This document shows, in pieces, positions 8,933 through 17,543 of a stretch of DNA of 64,000 nucleotides. The stretch is from UBA12567 sp964598425 (GTDB taxonomy: Bacteria; Planctomycetota; Phycisphaerae; Phycisphaerales; SM1A02). Position 1 is the stretch's first letter, and each line of letters begins with the position of its first letter. The stretch is from assembly GCA_964598425.1 (NCBI GenBank), contig CAZRBV010000008.1, positions 1-64,000 of the forward strand. The letters run 5' to 3'. Made by a program: the position numbers and the translations under genes. Below the pieces are notes generated by a model. The model had not been told where the DNA came from, searched no databases, and was given only the letters and a program-made list of their open reading frames with translations.

Positions 8933-10375
8933 TCATCGGCTTGCGATGACGGCTCGAGCATCGCGGAGTGCCTTGAGGACCCGCGTATTGCCCGGCCACT
9001 GTTTTGAGAGTCGCTCAAGCGGTCCGACGGCCTGATCGGGACGATTGAGCAGGATTGCTGTTCGGGCAAGTCGATCGTTCACGTATGGCGGCGTCCACAG
9101 GCCCCAGCGGTGGATCCAGTTGAGTTCCATCATCAGTTTGTACCCCGCCTCGATCGAGTCGGCCCGGCCAGCTTCGACGTGGGGCCAGAGTTGGTGTCCC
9201 CGCTGCTCGTGCAGCCGCACCAGGGCGCTGTGGACCGTAAACACGAGAAACACGGCGGCGAGCATGGCAGCGATCCACCCAGCCGGGGAGATTCGACCCG
9301 CGCGTTTCAGCTGAAACGGTTTGAGTCTGAGGTCGCGGCGGCGGAGCGTATGGACAACCAGAATCGTTGCCCAGCTCGCGAGCACGCCGAGTGTTGCGGC
9401 GAGCAGCAGCGGGATCTGGCCGTACAAGCTTCGAAAGGCGAAGAATCCAAAGACTCCGACAATCAGGGCGACAATCTCCTCGGCCCACGTGAAGTCGTAG
9501 CGGCGATGCCGCGAGGCCTTGGACCACGATCGCCACCCGGAGGGCCTCGCCCAGCCCCACCGCAGGGTGCCGGTGGGGCAGGCAGCTACACAGTCGAGAT
9601 CTTTCAGGCAGGACGGGCTGACGACCGCGCCAAACTGCTTGATCTCTTCGTGGACGCGAATGTCCGACGAGCAGGCCGCCGTGCAGGCACCGCACTGGGC
9701 GCAGTCGGCTCCCGCATCCAGCCTGATCCTGCTTGGGGCAATGCGGTCTGCGAGGCTGAAGACCGCGCCGTATGGGCACACATAGCGGCAGAAGGATCGA
9801 CTTCCGAGGAGGTACACGATGATGCCCCCGCAGATCAGGAAGGTCAGGATGGTGATGCCCGGCCCTGGGAGATTGCGGAGGAAATCAGAGGTGAGAAGCG
9901 ATCCGAAGCCGTCCTCATCGGTGGAGAAGTGCAGGCGGGGGAAGGGGCGGCCATCGGTGAGCCGTTCGACCTGTGGCCAGATGAACATGGCCCCCATGAC
10001 TGCGAGCGGTCCAAGGAGGAGCAGGCGGCTGCGGACCGGTTTCGGGCGCACATGCACTTTTTCAAGCATCCACGAGGCGAGATCCTGCAACGCCAGCACA
10101 TGGCATCCCCACGAGCAGAAGAACCTGCCGAAGATCAGCGATGAGAGCACGATCAGCCCCATGAAGATGAAGCCGACCGTCACGATGCCGAGTTCGAGGG
10201 TGAACATCGTTTCGTTGAGTTCCAGGGGCGCCAGCGTCTCGCCCACGATGAGCCAGGTCGCGATGTGGATCGCGATGACCAGATGGACCAGAATGAGGAC
10301 GACCGCGCGGCGTCGACCGTAGCCCTTGCGGGAAGTGGGAGGCGGGGCGCAATTGATGGGGCGGGGGGCTGACAT
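8933..10375 (-). CDS. membrane polyferredoxin (NapH/CcoG-like 4Fe-4S protein)
   Basis: The 480-residue protein has about five or six membrane segments. Its cysteine motifs include FCSWGC and CRYVCPYG beside the membrane, then a double cluster CAQCGACTAACSSD and CLKDLDCVAACPTG. The first lacks the usual CP proline. This arrangement matches the NapH/NosR/CcoG group, which moves electrons from quinol across the membrane to periplasmic or maturation partners. After the ferredoxin part come further membrane segments and a C-terminal soluble tail of about 90 residues that may hold a TPR-like repeat. It faces ettA tail to tail with 20 bases between. The redox partner is not apparent in this window. 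Confidence 0.8.
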   Translation of the reverse strand: MSAPRPINCAPPPTSRKGYGRRRAVVLILVHLVIAIHIATWLIVGETLAPLELNETMFTLELGIVTVGFIFMGLIVLSSLIFGRFFCSWGCHVLALQDLASWMLEKVHVRPKPVRSRLLLLGPLAVMGAMFIWPQVERLTDGRPFPRLHFSTDEDGFGSLLTSDFLRNLPGPGITILTFLICGGIIVYLLGSRSFCRYVCPYGAVFSLADRIAPSRIRLDAGADCAQCGACTAACSSDIRVHEEIKQFGAVVSPSCLKDLDCVAACPTGTLRWGWARPSGWRSWSKASRHRRYDFTWAEEIVALIVGVFGFFAFRSLYGQIPLLLAATLGVLASWATILVVHTLRRRDLRLKPFQLKRAGRISPAGWIAAMLAAVFLVFTVHSALVRLHEQRGHQLWPHVEAGRADSIEAGYKLMMELNWIHRWGLWTPPYVNDRLARTAILLNRPDQAVGPLERLSKQWPGNTRVLKALRDARAVIASR

Positions 10376-10520
10376 ATCAGGATCTACGAGTCCAGTATGA
10401 CTGGGATATCGGGTTGTGCAACCGAGGCCGGGGCGGATTTGGGGCTTTGGAAGAGGTTCGGTTCAGCCTGTATCGGACCCCACCGATGGGGAGGGTGCCT
10501 CGCATCATTCGGAGCCCCCC

Positions 10521-11330
10521 GTGCATTCTCTCCTCCTCGTCGTGACCGGTTGTGTTCTGACCTCGAGCCTTGCTGCCTCGCAGCCGGGCATGGTTGTCTC
10601 GGCGGATGTGCAGCTACGCTCAAGCGCCGAGACTGGCGACTTGCAGGCCATGAGGGGCCTGGCAACCGCGCTGCTTGAGACGGGGGAGCAGGAGGCCGCG
10701 GCTGAGGCCGGCGACTGGCTTGCCGAGGCAGTCGATCGAGGCGACGCCGAGGCGATGCATCAGCTGGCCTGCCTGCGGTATGCAGGCCGAGATGGCTATC
10801 GTGACCATCGGGCCGCCGTCACGCTCTGGCAGGCAGCCGCATCGCTCGGCCACACCGATGCGATGTACAACCTCGCCGTGTGCTACCGGGACGCCCGTGG
10901 CACGTTCCGAAGCAGCCCACGGGCATCAATGTGGTTCCGCCTCGCAGCAGAGGGCGGGCAGGTGGAGGCCATGACTGCCTGGGGACGATGTCTCTTTGAC
11001 GGGGTTGGCACCCGGTACGACGAGGAAGCGGCTGTTGCGTGGTGGACTCGCGCTGCCCAGGCGGGCGAGATCGAGGCCATGGTTTCGCTCGCTGTAGCTG
11101 CTCAGACTGGGCGGGGACTTGCCAGAGACGACCGAACCGCCGTGCGGTGGTGGCGGCGAGCAGCCGACGCCGGAGACCGCACCTCCATGGTGGTACTCGC
11201 CGCGCACTACGAAATGGGGCGCGGCATCGGCCACGACCCCAGAGCGGCCACAAAGTGGTATCGGCAGGCAAGGCGGGCCGATGTGCCCGCGATGGTCGCA
11301 GGCGGCCTGGTGCTTGCGCTTCCCGAATGA
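10521..11330 (+). CDS. exported Sel1-repeat protein
   Basis: The 269-residue product has a likely signal peptide (HSLLLVVTGCVLTSSLAAS) and then about five Sel1-like alpha-helical repeats, seen as the recurrent pattern A-x-W/K-W-x-R-x-A-A-x-x-G. These solenoids mediate protein-protein contacts. The GTG start at 10521 was preferred over the longer frame from 10416 because it produces the signal peptide and has GGAG placed 7 bases upstream. The target is unknown. The gene is monocistronic, followed by tRNA-Glu. Confidence 0.75.
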   Translation: MHSLLLVVTGCVLTSSLAASQPGMVVSADVQLRSSAETGDLQAMRGLATALLETGEQEAAAEAGDWLAEAVDRGDAEAMHQLACLRYAGRDGYRDHRAAVTLWQAAASLGHTDAMYNLAVCYRDARGTFRSSPRASMWFRLAAEGGQVEAMTAWGRCLFDGVGTRYDEEAAVAWWTRAAQAGEIEAMVSLAVAAQTGRGLARDDRTAVRWWRRAADAGDRTSMVVLAAHYEMGRGIGHDPRAATKWYRQARRADVPAMVAGGLVLALPE

Positions 11331-11381
11331 GCACCTCGCCACGTGGCGGAAGCCCTCGTCTTTGTTAGAATCCCCCGCTTC

Positions 11382-11453
11382 GGCCCCGTCGTCTAGCGGC
11401 TAGGACGTGAGGTTCTCATCCTCAAAACAGGAGTTCGATTCTCCTCGGGGTCA
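11382..11453 (+). tRNA. tRNA-Glu (anticodon CTC)
   Basis: Acceptor arms GGCCCCG and CGGGGTC pair with one G-U. The anticodon stem TGAGG/CCTCA encloses TTCTCAT, so the anticodon is CTC. The D-loop and the T-arm (ACAGGAGTTCGATTCTCCT) are standard for tRNA-Glu. The discriminator is A and CCA is not encoded. Confidence 0.96.
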
Positions 11454-11458
11454 CTTTC

Positions 11459-11490
11459 AAGGAGGTTGCTCGATTCGGGCAGCCTCCTTT
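11459..11490 (+). terminator. rho-independent terminator of tRNA-Glu
   Basis: An 11-base-pair stem (AAGGAGGTTGC with GCAGCCTCCTT, one G-U pair) encloses a loop of 9 bases and is followed by TTTCTC. It begins 6 bases after the tRNA discriminator base. The T-run is short, so termination may be moderate. Confidence 0.7.
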
Positions 11491-11751
11491 CTCATTGGCG
11501 GGGACCCTTCACCTGCGTTTCTGGCCCGGAAGAGGCCAAACTATTCAGCCCGGGGCCTTTAGAGCGGTGGATTGGACACAAAAAAGACCCGAAAAGATCC
11601 AAGAAAGAGGATTGACCGCCGCTCCAATCCACTACAGTGGGCCCCGGAAGCGGCGTCTATTGCTTGCAGTAGGCGGTTACATGAGAGACCGGCGGCACCT
11701 CGCGTGCCAATGGATAGTCTTTCCCGCATAGTCGGGAGGAGAAGAAGACCT
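11491..11751 (+). other. long leader before the surface-protein gene; no gene seen
   Basis: This 261-base stretch between the tRNA-Glu terminator and the PEP-CTERM-like gene holds no convincing coding frame, although the downstream frame stays open back to 11572. A possible promoter pair TTGACC (11612) and TACAGT (11633) is separated by only 15 bases, so it is weak. A strong ribosome binding site (GGGAGGAGAAG, 11732-11742) sits before the ATG at 11752. If transcription starts near 11640 the message would have a leader of about 110 bases. Confidence 0.35.
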
Positions 11752-12417
11752 ATGAAAGCAACGATGATGCTTGGCACTGCTGGCGCGCTCACGCTCGCCG
11801 GTCTTGCGCAGGCCACTCCGTTCCAGGGCTTCACCGTCGAGTCATTGGGCGACATGGGATACGGTGACACGTATCGCCTGTACGTCAATCTCGATGATGG
11901 TGCTCGGGTTGATGCTGTCTTCGGCAATTCGGTCGGCCCCCTGTCGATCTCTGCTGGCAGCGGTTCTTTTTATCAGAACGCGCTCGGTGGCCCGACTTCG
12001 ACGGCCATCAACAGTGCGTTCTTCCCGCTGGCCCCCTCGCTCGAGTGGGACAGCTACGTCACCATCGGTGCCCTGTACGCCAACGGCTCCCCGTTCGCTG
12101 AGAACAAGCTGCTGGACATCGGCATCGACTGGTCCAGTTTCGAAGGCGGCGGCGAGCTTGCGACCAACAACGGTTCGTGGTTCGTGACCCCCGTCGATCC
12201 GCAGGGCGCTGAACAGGACGGGTCCGTCCTGATCGGTCAGTTCACCATCGCCGGTGGAACTGGCAGTGCCGCTGACCTGCTCGGCTACGTGAGCCTGCAG
12301 GGCAAGGACGCGGCCGGCACCACGTGGCAGGAGCTCGACGTCACCTGGGTCCCCGCACCGGGCGCCTTGGCCCTTCTCGGCGTTGCCGGCCTCGCCGGTC
12401 GCCGTCGTCGTCGCTGA
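11752..12417 (+). CDS. exported surface protein with PEP-CTERM-like sorting signal
   Basis: The 221-residue product has a signal peptide (start through LAGLAQA), a beta-rich Gly/Ser-rich middle, and a C-terminal signal made of VPAPGALALL, a hydrophobic stretch and five arginines. This tripartite tail (Pro-containing motif, transmembrane helix, basic end) is the PEP-CTERM design, here with VPAPGA, as commonly seen in Phycisphaerae. In PEP-CTERM systems an exosortase-type enzyme processes the tail; no exosortase gene lies in the window. The ATG at 11752 has an excellent ribosome binding site, which overrides the longer open frame. The function of the mature domain is unknown. Confidence 0.82.
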   Translation: MKATMMLGTAGALTLAGLAQATPFQGFTVESLGDMGYGDTYRLYVNLDDGARVDAVFGNSVGPLSISAGSGSFYQNALGGPTSTAINSAFFPLAPSLEWDSYVTIGALYANGSPFAENKLLDIGIDWSSFEGGGELATNNGSWFVTPVDPQGAEQDGSVLIGQFTIAGGTGSAADLLGYVSLQGKDAAGTTWQELDVTWVPAPGALALLGVAGLAGRRRRR

Positions 12418-12477
12418 ATGCGATGACTTGATCGTGTCCCTCTTCTGGGACAGTGGTTTTATCCCACGCAACTCTGG

Positions 12478-12514
12478 CTCCGCCGCGGCTCACGCCGCGG
12501 CGGAGTTCTTTTTT
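12478..12514 (+). terminator. strong rho-independent terminator
   Basis: A perfect 12-base-pair GC-rich stem (CTCCGCCGCGGC with GCCGCGGCGGAG) with a 4-base loop is followed by TTCTTTTTT. It lies 61 bases after the surface-protein stop codon and is the clearest terminator in the window. Confidence 0.93.
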
Positions 12515-12602
12515 GGGGTCAGGTACCACCTCGGTACCCGCCTGGGGGGACCCCGTTCTTCAGAAAGCAAAGAGGGTCAGGCACCGAAGCGGTGACTGAC
12601 CC
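12515..12602. repeat. two adjacent REP-like hairpins
   Basis: Two imperfect palindromes of the same design lie side by side. The first (12515-12554) runs from GGGGTCAGGTACC to a degraded GGTACC...GGGGACCCC arm. The second (12574-12602) pairs GGGTCAGGCACC with GGTGACTGACCC with one mismatch. Both share the GGGTCAGG(C/T)ACC head. This core is like the repetitive extragenic palindromes that REP-associated (RAYT) transposases mobilise, and two non-identical copies in one intergenic space fits that type. No transposase gene is present in the window. Confidence 0.6.
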
Positions 12603-12608
12603 TGCTGA

Positions 12609-12682
12609 TGGCGATAGTTGGATTCGAACCAACGACCTAGGGCTTATGAATCCCTCGCTCTAACCAACTGAGCTATATCGCC
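12609..12682 (-). tRNA. tRNA-Met (anticodon CAT)
   Basis: On the minus strand the acceptor arms GGCGATA/TATCGCC pair fully. The D-arm is GCTC/GAGC, the anticodon loop TTCATAA gives CAT, and the T-arm is GTTGG TTCGAAT CCAAC. The 31-39 pair is A-G, as often seen in elongator methionine tRNAs. There is no initiator-type C1-A72 mismatch, so it is an elongator or, less likely, a CAT-anticodon isoleucine tRNA. Discriminator A; CCA not encoded. Confidence 0.94.
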
Positions 12683-12734
12683 GAAGACGTGCAGTGTACG
12701 AACCTGCTGCGGCTGGAACAACCGCTGTGAGGAT

Positions 12735-14633
12735 TCAGTGGCTCATGCTGCCTGCGGAGCTTGGAACGGCCGCCGCAGGGTCGCCGTCATCGCTGCTCTC
12801 ATCCTCGGAAAGCCACCGCGCCGAAATCTGCGCGCGATCCAGATTCGGGTGGGCCCGCCGAATGGCGGCTGCCAGCAGCCCCATGAACATGGGCTGAGGG
12901 CGAAGCGGGCGGCTCGTAAGCTCCGGGTGGAATTGAGCGCCGATGAAGTACGGGTGCACCGAGGTTGGGAGCTCAAGAACCTGCATGATCGGGTGGGCGG
13001 GGTGACGCCCGGAGAATCGAAGTCCGGCTGCCTCCAACTGGGCGATGTGGGCGGGTTCGACCTCGTAACGATGCCTGAATCGCTCACGAATATCGGTGGC
13101 ACCTCCATACAGGAACGACGCCAGCGAATCCGGTGTCAGCACGACGTCCTGGCCGCCCAGCCGCATTGTGCCGCCCAGCCCCTCGATTTCCTTCTGCTCG
13201 GGAAGCTCTGAGATGACGGCATCGGGTTCATCTGGCCTGAACTCAGTGGAGTGCGCGCCGGCAATGCCTGCGACGTGCCGCGCGTATTCAATGACGGCGA
13301 CCTGAAAGCCCAGGCAGATACCCAGAAATGGAATGTGCTGCTCTCGAATCCACTTGACGCCCGCAATCTTCCCTTCGACGCCCCGCTCGCCGAAGCCGCC
13401 GGGCACGATGACAGCGTGCAGATCGTGTGGCGCGAGTTCACTGTCGACTCGGTCTGAGGTGAGTTCGGTGACGTCGATCCACTTGACATGTGCCTCGATC
13501 GAGAGGTGCGTGCACGAATGCTCGATGGCCTTGTCGATCGAGGCATAGGCATCGCGAAGGGCGGTGTATTTCCCGAGAATCCCCAGATTGACCGAGTGCT
13601 TTCTCGGCGCGCTGATTGCGGTCGCGTAGGACTGCCATGCCCCGCGGGCTCGGTCCTCATCGACCGGCTTGACCAGGTGATGCCGATCGAGAATCGTGAG
13701 GACTTCCCGGTCGAGGCTCTCCGCTCGCATCGCTTCAGGGATTGAATAGATCGATTCGCGATCGTGCATCGAGAAGACTCTGGGAAGCGGAACATTGGTG
13801 AACATGGCGACCTTCTGTCGCACCGTCTCGGTCACCGGTCGCTCGGCGCGGCAGGCAATGAGCTGGGGCTGAATGCCCGACTCCATCAGCCGCTTGATGC
13901 CGAGCTGCGCCGCCTTGGACTTCTGTTCGCCCAGCGTTGGTGGCTCCAGGACATAGGTGAGGGCTACGAAACAGAAGTTCTCGCGTCCTTCCTCGAAGGC
14001 GAGTTCCCGCAGCGCTTCGATATAGAAACTGTTTTCGTAGTCGCCCACTGTGCCGCCGACTTCAACAAACACAACATCAGCGGGATGCCCGTCGCCCCCA
14101 CCAGTCATGGCGAGGGATCGAAGGCGTCTCTTGACCTCTCCGGTGACATGCGGAATCATCTGGACGTCGCGTCCGAGATAGCCACCGCGTCGCTCTCGAT
14201 CAAGAATGCCCGAGTAGATCTGTCCTGCGGTGGTGAAGTTTGATCGGGTGAGATTCTGATCCAGCAGACGCTCGTACGTGCCGAGATCCATATCGCACTC
14301 GGTGCCGTCATCAAGCACGAACACCTCGCCGTGCCGGTATGGATTAAGCGTTCCGCTGTCAATATTGAGGTATCCCTCAAGCTTGACCGGGGCGACACGA
14401 AGACCCTTGTCCTTGATCAGCTTGGCCAGCGAGGCGCTGAAAATCCCTTTGCCGAGGCCGGACATGACCGTCCCCATGACCGCCACAAACGCAGTCCGCC
14501 CTGGGACATAGCCCTCGGGCATGGGGGAGTAGAACTCGGTTGATTCTGTGGAGCGTCCAAACTGACTGAGGAAGCCTTCGGATCCTGCGGTGACGTCGTC
14601 TGGAGAACGCAAGGGCATTTGATGGTGGGGCAT
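12735..14633 (-). CDS. pyrG: CTP synthase, divergent form
   Basis: This predicted 632-residue enzyme amidates UTP to CTP with glutamine nitrogen and ATP. The N-terminal synthetase domain has MGTVMSGLGKGIFSASLA in place of the usual GGVVSSLGKG, and KLEGYLNID in place of KLDPYLNVD. It keeps HGEVFVLDDGTE and DMDLGTYERL, which include the metal-binding aspartate region. The C-terminal class I glutamine amidotransferase domain has the nucleophile motif GICLGFQ and the HPE motif near the end. It is about 85 residues longer than Escherichia coli PyrG (545), with an N-terminal extension of roughly 55 residues. The start at 14633 is the most upstream that avoids the kdsB gene, and a later ATG is possible. 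It follows kdsB by 31 bases. Confidence 0.9.
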   Translation of the reverse strand: MPHHQMPLRSPDDVTAGSEGFLSQFGRSTESTEFYSPMPEGYVPGRTAFVAVMGTVMSGLGKGIFSASLAKLIKDKGLRVAPVKLEGYLNIDSGTLNPYRHGEVFVLDDGTECDMDLGTYERLLDQNLTRSNFTTAGQIYSGILDRERRGGYLGRDVQMIPHVTGEVKRRLRSLAMTGGGDGHPADVVFVEVGGTVGDYENSFYIEALRELAFEEGRENFCFVALTYVLEPPTLGEQKSKAAQLGIKRLMESGIQPQLIACRAERPVTETVRQKVAMFTNVPLPRVFSMHDRESIYSIPEAMRAESLDREVLTILDRHHLVKPVDEDRARGAWQSYATAISAPRKHSVNLGILGKYTALRDAYASIDKAIEHSCTHLSIEAHVKWIDVTELTSDRVDSELAPHDLHAVIVPGGFGERGVEGKIAGVKWIREQHIPFLGICLGFQVAVIEYARHVAGIAGAHSTEFRPDEPDAVISELPEQKEIEGLGGTMRLGGQDVVLTPDSLASFLYGGATDIRERFRHRYEVEPAHIAQLEAAGLRFSGRHPAHPIMQVLELPTSVHPYFIGAQFHPELTSRPLRPQPMFMGLLAAAIRRAHPNLDRAQISARWLSEDESSDDGDPAAAVPSSAGSMSH

Positions 14634-14664
14634 GGTTGATACTACCGCGCACCCCGGGGCGAGA

Positions 14665-15402
14665 TCAATCCGGATCGCGGGACCGCCAACGCTGCACGAA
14701 CTCGGCGTACTGCTCGGGCGTGTCGATGCCAGCATGCGCCGTGGTCACAGTTGCCACGGCGATTCGGATGCCGTGTTCCAGAAGCCGAAGCTGCTCGAGC
14801 CGCTCGGTCATCTCAAGCGGCGACGGAGCCAGCGAGACATACTGCCGAAGGACTTCAGGCCTGTAGGCGTAGATCCCGATGTGACGAAGGGGAGGCGTGC
14901 CGGTGTCTTCCATGTCGAACGGAATCGGGGACCGGCTGAAGTACAAGGCCTGCCCAGATCGGCCGACCACCACCTTGACGATGTTCGGGTCGGATGCATC
15001 ATCACCACTGCCCAGCGGCGCCGCCGCCGTTGCGACGCCAGCTTCCCGATCTGTCTGGAGGGCCTTGATCGTCGCTTCTATTGTCTCGGATGCGATTTCA
15101 GGTTCGTCGCCCTGCACATTCAGGATGATTCCAGCTTTGATGGCGGCCGCGACCTCGGCGATGCGGCTGGATCCATTCGGATGCGTTGTGGCAGTCATCG
15201 CATGATCGATGGCATTGGACTGGCAGAAGGCTTCGATTTCGGGGTCTTCGGAGGCGACGATGACTCGATCAACCAGGCCCACCCGGGAGACCCGCTCAAC
15301 CACATGCAGCAGCAGCGGGCGGCCTGTGTCTCGCGCCAGTGCCTTGCCCGGGAATCTGGTTGATCCCATGCGGGTCGGGATGATGGCGATCACGTGGTCC
15401 AC
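14665..15402 (-). CDS. kdsB: 3-deoxy-manno-octulosonate cytidylyltransferase (CMP-KDO synthetase)
   Basis: The 245-residue enzyme activates KDO with CTP for lipopolysaccharide core assembly. The N-terminal motif IPTRMGSTRFPGKAL is the nucleotide-binding signature. NVQGDEPEI and HIGIYAYRPE are also characteristic. Its presence implies an outer membrane with KDO-containing lipopolysaccharide. It lies 18 bases downstream of the TPR gene and just before pyrG, which makes its co-substrate CTP. Confidence 0.94.
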   Translation of the reverse strand: MDHVIAIIPTRMGSTRFPGKALARDTGRPLLLHVVERVSRVGLVDRVIVASEDPEIEAFCQSNAIDHAMTATTHPNGSSRIAEVAAAIKAGIILNVQGDEPEIASETIEATIKALQTDREAGVATAAAPLGSGDDASDPNIVKVVVGRSGQALYFSRSPIPFDMEDTGTPPLRHIGIYAYRPEVLRQYVSLAPSPLEMTERLEQLRLLEHGIRIAVATVTTAHAGIDTPEQYAEFVQRWRSRDPD

Positions 15403-15419
15403 GCGGCGATACTCCTGAT

Positions 15420-16889
15420 TCAGTTCAATGATCGGAGAAGTGCGTCGATCTCGCGGCGGCGGTCACGAATGTCGCGGTAGGTGATGTCCTGCCGGGCGAT
15501 CCCCGAACAGATGTCCAGAGCCTCCTGAGCATGATCTCGCGAGTGATCGCGCCTGGCCAGTTCGAGCAGCGAGAGCATCAGGTCATATCGCACCTGAAGC
15601 TCTCGGTCCGCCTCCGTCGCATCAATCTTCGAAAGGACGTCCTTGTATTCGGCGATCGCCTCTGCCAGCCAACCTTCAGCCGCAAAGCACTGTCCGAGCA
15701 GATGGCCCGATGCCGCCCGAAGCCGCGGCTCATCCTTGGACTTCTGAAAGCATCCCATCGCCGTCTCGGTGTCTCCGGTGCGAAATGAGATCTCACCCAG
15801 ATGAAAGCGAACAGTGCGATCCGTTGGATACCGCTCCGCTCGCTCGGTGTATTCCTTGGTTTCAAACTCGAGCAGTTGCCGCTCGAGCGCTTCAATTCGC
15901 TCGGGGTTCGCGGTTCCGTCGCTGTCTGCCCGGAGCTTCTTGATCCGGTCACGGAAACGCTGCATCCGGATGTCACCTGCAGCCATGCGGAATCGGTATT
16001 CGTTGGTCGACTTGAACCCCTTGAGGAAAACCTGCTCTGACTCCTTGAGCGCACTCTCAGTTCCTTCTCGGCGGAGAATCGTGCCGTAGCGGTTGATGTT
16101 CTCGGCAATGTCCGGTGCTTCCCTGAAGCGGGCGCGAGCACGCTCCTTGACCCGCTCGGATCCACCGCCAGCACCAGCGAGCGACTCTTCCTCTTCGAGT
16201 TCTCGCTGCTTACTCATGTCCTTGACGAACTCGCGGAACCCGCCCTCCCGCCCGGCAGCGTCTTCATATCCGCCCTGTGACATCGCCCGCTGGGCCGAGA
16301 GGTCTTTGATTTCATGTTCGAGCCCCCCGTCGGTGGGGTCCAGCTGCATGGCGGCCTGCCCGGCAACCAGCGCGATATCCCATGCCTCCAGTTCCTTGCA
16401 CAGGTCCTTGACGGCGACGTACTGTTGTTTGGTGGGCTTCTTCCCGCGGCTGACGATGCCCAGGACGTGTGGCGCGAAGAATTGCCCGGTCGCCTGCTGC
16501 TCGGCGGCGTTGATCGTCTCAAGCGCCTTGATTCCCGCTGCGGGATTCTGGATGTCGCTCAGCCACACGGTGATGGCCATTGCCATCTTGTCGATGGGCG
16601 CATCACCGGCCACTGCTTTGAGCGTCTTGCTCGAGAGCCGCTTGCCGCCCCCTTGCACATGCCGGATCCCGGCTTGCAGCATTTGCTCAAGGGCTTTCTC
16701 GTTGGCTGGATCGAACTTGATTCCGCTTGCGTAGTAGACCAGCGCGGTTTCATAATTTGTGGTTTCGGACATGGTTCGCGCGTGGGCAAACCACTTGGTC
16801 GCTTTGTCGGGCTGCGGCTCAAATGCAGCAGCCTCGACCTCGCTGTCCGGGTGTTGGTCGTCAGACTTCTTCCGTCCGAAGAGTGCCAC
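15420..16889 (-). CDS. TPR-like protein of unknown function
   Basis: The 489-residue soluble protein starts MALFGRKKSDD and has no signal sequence. It shows helical repeats of the TPR type, for example around AKWF/YETALVYY near residues 33-60 and YPTDRTVRFHLGEISFRTGD-like repeats near 370-430, separated by a highly charged, coiled-coil-like centre. TPR proteins act as scaffolds, and nothing shows the partner. It is the first gene of an operon with kdsB and pyrG, which hints at a role near envelope assembly, but that is only context. Confidence 0.75.
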   Translation of the reverse strand: MALFGRKKSDDQHPDSEVEAAAFEPQPDKATKWFAHARTMSETTNYETALVYYASGIKFDPANEKALEQMLQAGIRHVQGGGKRLSSKTLKAVAGDAPIDKMAMAITVWLSDIQNPAAGIKALETINAAEQQATGQFFAPHVLGIVSRGKKPTKQQYVAVKDLCKELEAWDIALVAGQAAMQLDPTDGGLEHEIKDLSAQRAMSQGGYEDAAGREGGFREFVKDMSKQRELEEEESLAGAGGGSERVKERARARFREAPDIAENINRYGTILRREGTESALKESEQVFLKGFKSTNEYRFRMAAGDIRMQRFRDRIKKLRADSDGTANPERIEALERQLLEFETKEYTERAERYPTDRTVRFHLGEISFRTGDTETAMGCFQKSKDEPRLRAASGHLLGQCFAAEGWLAEAIAEYKDVLSKIDATEADRELQVRYDLMLSLLELARRDHSRDHAQEALDICSGIARQDITYRDIRDRRREIDALLRSLN

Positions 16890-16996
16890 GGGTAGATCTC
16901 ATCTCCAAGTGTGCCCGCGCGTCCCCCCGGCGAGGGGCCGGTACGGTATCGCAGGACCGCCGTTTGCGTCAATGATACTCCCACCCGTGGTGGGGG

Positions 16997-17536
16997 GTGA
17001 ACGTCTACCATGCCGCCGTGGATATTGACCCGAACGAACTCGCGATTGTGCTGCATCCAGCCCCGGTGCTTCGGCAAAGGGCGGAACCCCTCGATGGTGT
17101 GACGGACGAGGTCCGAGCCGTCGCGGCGCGAATGCTCTGGTTGATGCACGAGGCGGAAGGAATCGGCCTTGCTGCCCCGCAGGTTGGGCTGCCCTGGCGG
17201 CTCTTTGTGACCCGAGACCCGGAGGTTCCTGAGGGTGACGGGGGCCTGGTGTTTATCAATCCTGAGATCGAAACCCTTGATCCCGAGTTGGTGGAGGACA
17301 CCGAGGGGTGTCTGAGCCTTCCCGGCATCGAAGTCACAGTGAGGCGGCCAGTCGGCGTTCGGGTGCGAGCGATGACGCTGGACGGCTTGCAGATCGAGGA
17401 AGATCGGTGCGATCACTTCGCGCGGGTGTACCAGCATGAGCGCGACCATCTTGATGGTGTGCTGATCATTGATCGAATGACCACGATGGATCGGCTGCGC
17501 AACCGCAAGGCGATCCGAGACCTTGAGCGGCGGTAG
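16997..17536 (+). CDS. def: peptide deformylase
   Basis: The 179-residue metalloenzyme removes the formyl group from nascent proteins. All three family motifs are present: GIGLAAPQVG (55-64), EGCLSLPG (103-110, metal ligand C105) and QHERDHLDG (146-154, ligands H147 and H151, catalytic E148). The start is a GTG at 16997 preceded by a G-rich stretch. The next gene, fmt, begins 7 bases after the stop, so the formylating and deformylating enzymes are co-expressed, as in many bacteria. Confidence 0.95.
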   Translation: MNVYHAAVDIDPNELAIVLHPAPVLRQRAEPLDGVTDEVRAVAARMLWLMHEAEGIGLAAPQVGLPWRLFVTRDPEVPEGDGGLVFINPEIETLDPELVEDTEGCLSLPGIEVTVRRPVGVRVRAMTLDGLQIEEDRCDHFARVYQHERDHLDGVLIIDRMTTMDRLRNRKAIRDLERR

Positions 17537-17543
17537 GGAGGTC

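Noticed and set aside
9110..10144. Plus-strand open frame of 344 codons
   Set aside because: It is antisense to the polyferredoxin with its cysteine motifs and shows no domain of its own.
12609..12682. A-G mismatch at 31-39 of tRNA-Met as a sign of a decayed gene
   Set aside because: Mismatches at this pair are common in bacterial elongator methionine tRNAs, and all other stems are intact.
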